Of a stretch of DNA of 28,742 nucleotides, positions 24,054 through 28,742 are shown in pieces; within the stretch, counting starts at the first letter, position 1, and every line of letters starts with the position of its first letter. Made by a program: the position numbers and the translations under genes. The notes beneath the pieces were generated by a model, which made no database searches, was not told where the DNA came from, and was given only the letters and a program-made list of their open reading frames with translations. The DNA is from an uncultured Comamonadaceae bacterium (GTDB lineage: Bacteria > Pseudomonadota > Gammaproteobacteria > Burkholderiales > Burkholderiaceae), in the NCBI GenBank assembly GCA_946482595.1, contig CAMLSD010000067.1:1-28742 (forward strand). The letters are read 5' to 3'.

Positions 24054-25304
24054 TCAGCTGTGAGGATTTTCAGCCTGTGATGCGGGTGTGCCAGCGTAGG
24101 CCAGCGCCATGGTGATGCCGGTGAGCATCAGCAGCGGCAGCCCGAAGGCCGAATCGCGCAGCACCACGTTGAAGAGCCCGCCGAAGCCGACGGTGAACCA
24201 CACCAGCAGCGCCGGTGCACCTGCCGACGCGGGCGCCTTCCAGGCCACGAGGATCTGACGTGCGGCGACCAGCAGAGCCAGCGCCAGCCCCAGCCAGCCC
24301 ACCTGGGCCGCGATCTGGAGGTATTCGTTGTGGGCGGTGACATGGCGGTGCAGGTAGTCGGGACCGCGCTTGCGCCACTCGCCCAGCCAGGCGCCAGCGC
24401 CGTGGCCGAGCAGCGGCCGGTCCTCGATCATGGCCAGGGTGGCCTGGATCATGTGCGAGCGTGTGCCCCAGCTGGTGTATTCGGTCGACCCGGCCTTGAA
24501 CTTGTGCAGCGCCTCGACTCCCTCCCGGAAGCGCTCCTGCATGTTGGTGGACAGGTTCCAGGCGGCCAGGGTGCCGGCCACCACGGCCAGCACGACCAGC
24601 ACCACCTGCAGCCACGAGCGGGTGGCCAGCAGGGCGGCACACACCAGCGACAAGGGCAGCGCCAGCATGGCCGCGCGCGAAGGCATCTGCCACACCAGGC
24701 CGATACCGATCACCACGACCCCCAGCAGCCAGAACAGCCGCTCGCCACGGTGCCGGCCGGGGCTGACTTCGAGAGCGCGGAACAGGCACAGCGCAGCCCC
24801 GAGCGTGAGCAACAGGGCGTTCGAGATGCTGCGATTGCCGTCATAGTGGCGCAGGTTGTGCCAGAGCCGGAAGTCAGGCAGCAGCTGCACGCCCTTGAGC
24901 AGCAGCAGGCAGCCGCAGACGACGGACACGGCAGCGAAGGTGGTCAGGGCCACACGGGCCTGGCTGGTGCTGACCAGGCTGGGCACGATGAAGATCAGCA
25001 CCAGCAGGCCGTAGTGCCACCAGTGCGAGACGATCTCGTCGGTCGGGGCCGGGCTCCACAGCCCCGAGAGGGCGAGCAGGGCCAGGAAGGCCAGGGCCGC
25101 CCAGGCGCCGGGCAGGGCCAGGGCACGGCGCAGTCGTGGGCCCCGGCCGGGCAGGGCGGCGAACAGCACGATCAGCAGCAGGCCGAACAGGTAGCTCATG
25201 CCGATGGGCATGTAGACCGTGGCCACGCTCAGGCTGGCCACGATGCTCAGCAGGCGGTCGGTCGAGCGCGGTACGTCAACACTCGGCAGGGTGATCGCAT
25301 TCAT
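24054..25304 (-). CDS. O-antigen ligase / Wzy-type polymerase family membrane protein
   Basis: A 416-residue protein with about 11-12 hydrophobic segments and the Wzy_C/WaaL signature. A long periplasmic loop contains GTRSHMIQATLAMIEDRPLLGHGAGAW with its key Arg, then TAHNEYLQIAAQVGWLGL with the conserved His. RSISNALLLTLGAALCLF lies before the loop. Members transfer undecaprenyl-linked glycans to lipid A-core, polymerise O-units, or glycosylate proteins; sequence alone does not separate these. It follows a glycosyltransferase gene, 76 nt away, in the lapB cluster, which favours LPS or glycan assembly. The ATG at 25304 lacks a ribosome-binding site, being preceded by a C-rich stretch. Confidence 0.88.
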   Translation of the reverse strand: MNAITLPSVDVPRSTDRLLSIVASLSVATVYMPIGMSYLFGLLLIVLFAALPGRGPRLRRALALPGAWAALAFLALLALSGLWSPAPTDEIVSHWWHYGLLVLIFIVPSLVSTSQARVALTTFAAVSVVCGCLLLLKGVQLLPDFRLWHNLRHYDGNRSISNALLLTLGAALCLFRALEVSPGRHRGERLFWLLGVVVIGIGLVWQMPSRAAMLALPLSLVCAALLATRSWLQVVLVVLAVVAGTLAAWNLSTNMQERFREGVEALHKFKAGSTEYTSWGTRSHMIQATLAMIEDRPLLGHGAGAWLGEWRKRGPDYLHRHVTAHNEYLQIAAQVGWLGLALALLVAARQILVAWKAPASAGAPALLVWFTVGFGGLFNVVLRDSAFGLPLLMLTGITMALAYAGTPASQAENPHS

Positions 25305-25380
25305 GGGGGCACAGCGCAGGGGGGGCAGGGGGAGTCAGCGGGTGCATCGCTGTGGTCGCATCAGCGGCCACGGCCTGAGG

Positions 25381-26145
25381 TCACTGCCAGTGGGCGGCGA
25401 TCCAGGGGGCGGGCCTGACGAAGCGCATGAACCGGTTGCGCCGCCCGGCAAGCGCATCGGGTGGATTGACCTCGCCGTGGAAGATCAGGATGCGTGCACC
25501 CGACGGAATGACCGGCTCGCGCCAGTAGTTGGTCGGCCAGGGCGGGATGCAGTGGTATTTGTAGCTGCGGCACCAGTCCTGCGGCCAGTAGGCGAGCTTG
25601 CCGCGCTCGTGCAGGTAGGCCGACAGGAAGGCCTGCTCATTGCGGTGGGTGCGGCGGATCTGGGCCCCGTTGGCGCGGAACTCGTCGAGCACGCCGCTCA
25701 GGGTCCCCAGCTGGAAGCGATAGACCGAGGAGTTGCCGGTCACCCGCCAGGGGCGCTTCCAGTCGTGGATGATGAAAAACTCGCCCGGTTGCTCGAAGAA
25801 CACGTCGATGCTGTCGACGATCACGATGTCGATGTCCAGGAACAGCGCGGTGCCCTGCAGGCCGAACAGGTCCTGCTGGAACACGGTGAGCTTGCGCCAG
25901 CCACGCTCGGGGCTGCCATCCGGCAGCGCCAGCGACGGGATGGGCAGGCACTCGACGTCGTGCACGATGCCGTGGGTGTCATCGGTCAGGCAGACAAAGC
26001 GGAACGGACCACTCAGGTGGCGTCGCACCATGCCATACAGCCGGTTGACGTATTCGGGACCGTACTTCGTGCCCCACTTCATGCAGAGCACGACACGGTC
26101 GTCGGGCGAACCGGGCGCGCGGTCCGGCAGGGTGGGCTCGTTCAT
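25381..26145 (-). CDS. Glycosyltransferase-like protein with DxD motif
   Basis: A 254-residue protein. It begins with RVVLCMKWGTKYGPEYVNRLY and contains FRFVCLTDDTHGI, GWRKLTVFQQ, and the metal-binding D-I-D at residues 104-106 (ALFLDIDIVIVDSID). Near the C-terminus is IFHGEVNPPD, an H-x-G-like motif. These features resemble GT8-type (GT-A) retaining glycosyltransferases that use nucleotide sugars, but the family is not certain. No signal peptide is visible, so it would act in the cytoplasm. It starts 28 nt after the lapB stop, in the same direction as the O-antigen ligase, so a shared role in surface glycan synthesis is likely. The longer open frame upstream is antisense/overlap shadow of lapB. 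Confidence 0.8.
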   Translation of the reverse strand: MNEPTLPDRAPGSPDDRVVLCMKWGTKYGPEYVNRLYGMVRRHLSGPFRFVCLTDDTHGIVHDVECLPIPSLALPDGSPERGWRKLTVFQQDLFGLQGTALFLDIDIVIVDSIDVFFEQPGEFFIIHDWKRPWRVTGNSSVYRFQLGTLSGVLDEFRANGAQIRRTHRNEQAFLSAYLHERGKLAYWPQDWCRSYKYHCIPPWPTNYWREPVIPSGARILIFHGEVNPPDALAGRRNRFMRFVRPAPWIAAHWQ

Positions 26146-26173
26146 CGGGAGGTCCGGGGTGGGGGCATGGACA

Positions 26174-27331
26174 TCACAGGCTTTCCAGCCGCACGGGCGG
26201 ATAGGTGTCCCAGCCCTGGCAGCCAGGGCATTGCCAGAAGTAGTGTTGCGCCTCGAAGCCGCAGGCGGCGCAGCGATAGCGTTGCAGCGGCCGGGCCGCG
26301 GCGCCCAGCACGCCTTGCATGTGCTTGACCTCGTCGAGGCTGGCCGGTTCGCCCTGACGCGCGATCTCGGCCAGCAGGTCGACCACCGCCGACAGCGACG
26401 GTTGGCGGTCCAGGTGCCGTGCAGCCAGGCTGCGACGCGCAGGCGTCTCGGCCTCCAGGGCCAGGCGCGCGCGCAGCAGGTCGACCGAGGGTGATTGCTC
26501 GTACAGGCCAGCGAGTCTGTCCCGCGCGGCCTCGGCCTGCCCGCAGGCCAGCGCGCTGGCGGCGTACTCGCCTGCCACCAGGCCAAAACGGGCCGGGTTG
26601 GCCGTCATCAGCTCGCCCCAGCATGCCAGCGCGGCCTCGTGCTGGCCACGTCGCGCCAGGCGTTCGCCGGCCAGCACCAGCGGGCGGGCGGCCAGGGGGG
26701 CGACCTTTCGTGCCCGGGCCAGCGCGGCCTCGGCCGAGGCGTCATCGCCTCGTGCATCGGCCTCCAGCGCAAGTTCGCAGTCGTAATGGGCGATGCGCTG
26801 CGCGAACGAACCGGCCGCAGCATCCTCGAGCTTGCGTGCCATCGCGGCGGCCTGCTCCCACTGGCGCGACCGTTCGAACAGCGTGAGCAGGGCCAGCCGC
26901 GCCTCGGTGGTGAAGGCGGTGCCTTCGAGCGCGCGGTAGGCCTGCTCGGCGCGGTCGAACAGCCCGGCCTTGAGGAAGTCCTGCGCCAGGGCATGCTGGG
27001 CACGCTCGCGGTCGGCACGGGGCAGGTCCGATCGACCCAGCAGGTGCTCGTGGACACGCACGGCCCGTTCGTACTCGCCGCGGCGGCGAAACAGGTTGCC
27101 CAGGGCAAAGTGCAGGTCGGAGGTGTCGGGGTCGTGCTGCACGGCCTCGATGAAGGCGTCGATGGCCTTGTCCTGCTGTTCATTGAGCAGCAGGTTCAGG
27201 CCCTTGAAGTAGGCCTTGGGCGAGGTCGTCTGTTCGGAGCGCCACTGGCGCAGGTCGAGCCGTGACGCGAGCCAGCCGAGACCGAAGGCCACCGGCAGCG
27301 CGAGCAGCACCCAGAGAAAATCAAACTCCAT
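26174..27331 (-). CDS. lapB: Lipopolysaccharide assembly protein LapB
   Basis: A 385-residue inner-membrane-anchored TPR protein that directs LpxC to FtsH and so balances LPS synthesis. The N-terminal membrane helix is FDFLWVLLALPVAFGLGWLA (residues 3-22). TPR-like repeats run from about residue 38 to 340 (AYFKGLNLLLNEQQDKAIDA, then HFALGNLFRRRGEYERAVRV and so on). The C-terminal rubredoxin-like metal site is C354, C357, C368 and C371. Its ATG overlaps the lapA stop region by 11 nt, so translation is coupled. This is the standard rpsA-ihfB-lapA-lapB order. Confidence 0.96.
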   Translation of the reverse strand: MEFDFLWVLLALPVAFGLGWLASRLDLRQWRSEQTTSPKAYFKGLNLLLNEQQDKAIDAFIEAVQHDPDTSDLHFALGNLFRRRGEYERAVRVHEHLLGRSDLPRADRERAQHALAQDFLKAGLFDRAEQAYRALEGTAFTTEARLALLTLFERSRQWEQAAAMARKLEDAAAGSFAQRIAHYDCELALEADARGDDASAEAALARARKVAPLAARPLVLAGERLARRGQHEAALACWGELMTANPARFGLVAGEYAASALACGQAEAARDRLAGLYEQSPSVDLLRARLALEAETPARRSLAARHLDRQPSLSAVVDLLAEIARQGEPASLDEVKHMQGVLGAAARPLQRYRCAACGFEAQHYFWQCPGCQGWDTYPPVRLESL

Positions 27332-27641
27332 CGTGCAGCGTGGCCGGTACGGCCACGTCGGCCGAGGGCGAAGATGGGGTGGAGGGGCTGGCGGCGGCAG
27401 GGCTCGCCGGGGCCGGGGTCGTCACACGTGCCGCACGCCGGTGCCGCCACCAGCTGGGCACCATGGCCAGCACACCGAAGGCGCAGCCCAGGCCAAAGGC
27501 CACGAGCACGATGATGACCATCGGGGCCTGCCATTCATAGCCGAAGAACCACTTCACGGCCGCGCCGTGCTGGTTGTTCAGCGCAAATGCGAACAGCGTC
27601 AGGAAAACCGCTGCCCGAACGATCCAGACCAGGATGCGCAT
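27321..27641 (-). CDS. lapA: Lipopolysaccharide assembly protein LapA (DUF1049)
   Basis: A 106-residue protein with two membrane helices (about residues 4-22 and 40-62) and the LapA-domain pattern RAAVFLTLFAFALNNQHGAAVKW. The C-terminal 35 residues are a Pro/Ser/Ala-rich tail, longer and less structured than the E. coli coiled tail. It acts with LapB at the inner membrane in LPS assembly. It lies 57 nt after ihfB and overlaps lapB by 11 nt. Confidence 0.93.
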   Translation of the reverse strand: MRILVWIVRAAVFLTLFAFALNNQHGAAVKWFFGYEWQAPMVIIVLVAFGLGCAFGVLAMVPSWWRHRRAARVTTPAPASPAAASPSTPSSPSADVAVPATLHDGV

Positions 27642-27698
27642 GGTGCTCAGTTCAGGTGCGGGGTGTCCACACGGGTCGCAGGCATGGCCGGTGCACTC

Positions 27699-28061
27699 TC
27701 AGGACGACGCCGGATCGGCGCCGCCGGTCGTGGGCCCCGCGCCGGATGAAGGCGTACCGGGTCCGGCTTCGTCAGCGGGTGTGTCCCGGTCGACGGCTTC
27801 GCGCAGCGCCTTGCCGGGCTTGAAGTGGGGAACGAGCTTCTCGGGAATGACCACCTGTTCGCCGGAGCGGGGGTTGCGTCCGACACGCGGCGGGCGTCGG
27901 TTGATCGAGAAGCTGCCGAACCCGCGGATCTCGATGCGGTGACCCCGCGCCAGGGCATCGGACATGGCATCGAGGATGGTCTTGACGGCAAACTCGGTGT
28001 CACGGTGGGTCAACTGGCCAAAACGTTCAGCCAACTGGTTCACGAGATCGGATCGGGTCAT
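27699..28061 (-). CDS. ihfB: Integration host factor beta subunit
   Basis: A 120-residue HU/IHF family DNA-bending protein. It begins [20 protein letters not shown] and has the conserved [20 protein letters not shown] beta arm, with the intercalating-proline region [25 protein letters not shown]. It pairs with IHF-alpha to bend DNA at specific sites. It carries an extra C-terminal tail of about 27 residues rich in Asp, Pro, Gly, Ser and Thr that is missing from E. coli IhfB. ATG 28061 matches the family start; the frame upstream is open but not conserved. No strong ribosome-binding site precedes it. Its location after rpsA is standard. Confidence 0.95.
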   Translation of the reverse strand: MTRSDLVNQLAERFGQLTHRDTEFAVKTILDAMSDALARGHRIEIRGFGSFSINRRPPRVGRNPRSGEQVVIPEKLVPHFKPGKALREAVDRDTPADEAGPGTPSSGAGPTTGGADPASS

Positions 28062-28156
28062 GTAGTCGTGTGGTGTCGATGTCGTGCGGGGCTGTGATGA
28101 GGTGTCGCAGCGGGTGCGCTGCAGCAACTCATCGCAGCCTCGCGCAGGGCTGCGAG

Positions 28157-28191
28157 GGCACCGTCAACGGCATCATGCCAGTGACGGTGCC
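28157..28191. other. Strong hairpin in the rpsA-ihfB intergenic region
   Basis: GGCACCGTCA (28157-28166) pairs perfectly with TGACGGTGCC (28182-28191). Inside, GGCA (28169-28172) pairs with TGCC (28176-28179). It starts 9 nt after the rpsA stop on the minus strand and has no T-run. A further stem, CGCAGCC/GGCTGCG (28133-28139, 28148-28154), follows. It may cap the rpsA mRNA 3' end, or be an attenuator or processing site between rpsA and ihfB. The rest of the 139-nt gap shows no gene. Confidence 0.5.
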
Positions 28192-28200
28192 GGAGCGGAA

Positions 28201-28742
28201 TCAACCGTTGTTCTGGTTGTCCAGCTTGGCCTTGAGCAGGGCGCCCAGGCTGGTCGTACCGGCGTTGCCGGTGCTTTCAGCCGACAGGCGCTGCAGGGCT
28301 TCTTGCTGCTCGGCGTTGTCCTTGGCCTTGATCGACAGCTGCAGGCCGCGGGTCTTGCGGTCCACGTTGATGATCAGGGCGGTGACTTCGTCGCCTTCCT
28401 TCAGCACGTTGCGGGCATCTTCGACGCGGTCGCGCGAGATTTCCGAGGCACGCAGGTAGCCGATGACGTCGTCGGCCAGCTGGATCTCGGCGCCGCGGGC
28501 GTCCACGGTCTTGACGACACCGGTGACGGTGGCGCCACGGTCATTGACGGCCGTGAAGTTGCTGAACGGATCGGCGTCGAGCTGCTTGATGCCCAGGGAG
28601 ATGCGCTCGCGCTCCACGTCGATGGCCAGCACGACGGCTTCGACTTCCTGGCCCTTCTTGTAGTTGCGCACCGCGGCTTCGCCCGGCTCGTTCCAGGACA
28701 GGTCGGACAGGTGCACCAGGCCGTCGATGCCGGCAGCCAGGC
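28201..28742 (-). CDS. rpsA: 30S ribosomal protein S1, C-terminal part (partial)
   Basis: The last 179 complete codons of S1; the gene enters from the right edge. The S1 repeats are clear: LVHLSDLSWNEPGEAAVRNY, then KKGQEVEAVVLAIDVERERI (end of repeat 5), and TVTGVVKTVDARGAEIQLAD, with GYLRASEISRDRVEDARNVL (repeat 6). The tail ends TTSLGALLKAKLDNQNNG. S1 binds mRNA and brings it to the 30S, which matters for structured leaders; leaderless mRNAs generally do not need it. It precedes ihfB by 139 nt. Confidence 0.97.
   Translation of the reverse strand, partial: LAAGIDGLVHLSDLSWNEPGEAAVRNYKKGQEVEAVVLAIDVERERISLGIKQLDADPFSNFTAVNDRGATVTGVVKTVDARGAEIQLADDVIGYLRASEISRDRVEDARNVLKEGDEVTALIINVDRKTRGLQLSIKAKDNAEQQEALQRLSAESTGNAGTTSLGALLKAKLDNQNNG

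Noticed and set aside
1..28742. Mobile elements, CRISPR arrays, tRNA or rRNA genes, toxin-antitoxin or phage-defence systems
   Set aside because: I found no transposase, integrase, regularly spaced repeats, cloverleaf or known defence domains; all gene-sized regions are accounted for by ordinary chromosomal families.

Overview
The window is a gene-dense stretch of chromosomal DNA from a GC-rich betaproteobacterium, most likely order Burkholderiales (Comamonadaceae or the Leptothrix/Rubrivivax/Ideonella group). This rests on strongly GC-biased codon use, the proteins themselves, and gene orders typical of that order: rpsP-rimM-trmD-rplS-nudix-cobD-like followed by rsgA-phhB-M48 and orn, and rpsA-ihfB-lapA-lapB. 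The assignment is from pattern recognition, not a database search. I see no rRNA, tRNA, CRISPR array, insertion sequence, prophage or plasmid function, and no gap of 300 bases without a gene.

Layout. 1-1171 (+): end of a DUF47 (PhoU-like) gene and the phosphate transporter pit. 1208-1666 (-): small TM2-type membrane protein, divergent from the ribosomal operon. 1866-4039 (+): rpsP, rimM, trmD, rplS, ended by a clear intrinsic terminator at 4132-4164. 4179-5872 (+): Nudix CoA pyrophosphatase-like protein and an AmpE/CobD-like membrane protein. 5923-8447 (-): M48 peptidase, phhB and rsgA in one tight operon, divergent from orn (8523-9122, +). 9143-13674 (-): DUF2339 and DUF3999, an overlapping pair of uncharacterised envelope proteins. 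13801-15761 (-): LysR regulator and gluQ. 15867-17893 (+): pirin, NADPH-dependent flavin reductase, and a DUF599 membrane protein. 17913-18647 (-): trhO. 18711-23521 (+): dnaE and a patatin-like hydrolase. 23591-28742 (-): rpsA, ihfB, lapA, lapB, a glycosyltransferase, an O-antigen-ligase-type protein and a small ComEA-like secreted protein.

How the genes fit together. Much of the window serves translation and RNA maturation: S16, L19, S1, RimM, TrmD, RsgA, GluQ, TrhO and oligoribonuclease. A second theme is the envelope: LapA/LapB for LPS assembly, a glycosyltransferase, the O-antigen-ligase-type protein, DUF2339/DUF3999, and the M48 peptidase. The LysR/pirin/flavin-reductase divergon looks like a small stress or redox module.

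Most notable observations. (1) Seven genes carry a TAnnnT -10-like hexamer ending only 6-8 nt before the start codon and have no Shine-Dalgarno sequence, which predicts leaderless mRNAs. (2) DUF2339/DUF3999 is a conserved-looking two-gene envelope system without an assigned function. (3) A glycosyltransferase and O-antigen ligase lie between lapB and comEA, where I would expect hldE/hldD. (4) Both highly expressed r-protein genes of the rpsP operon appear to have their own promoter and a structured leader. No clearly new defence or mobile system was seen.
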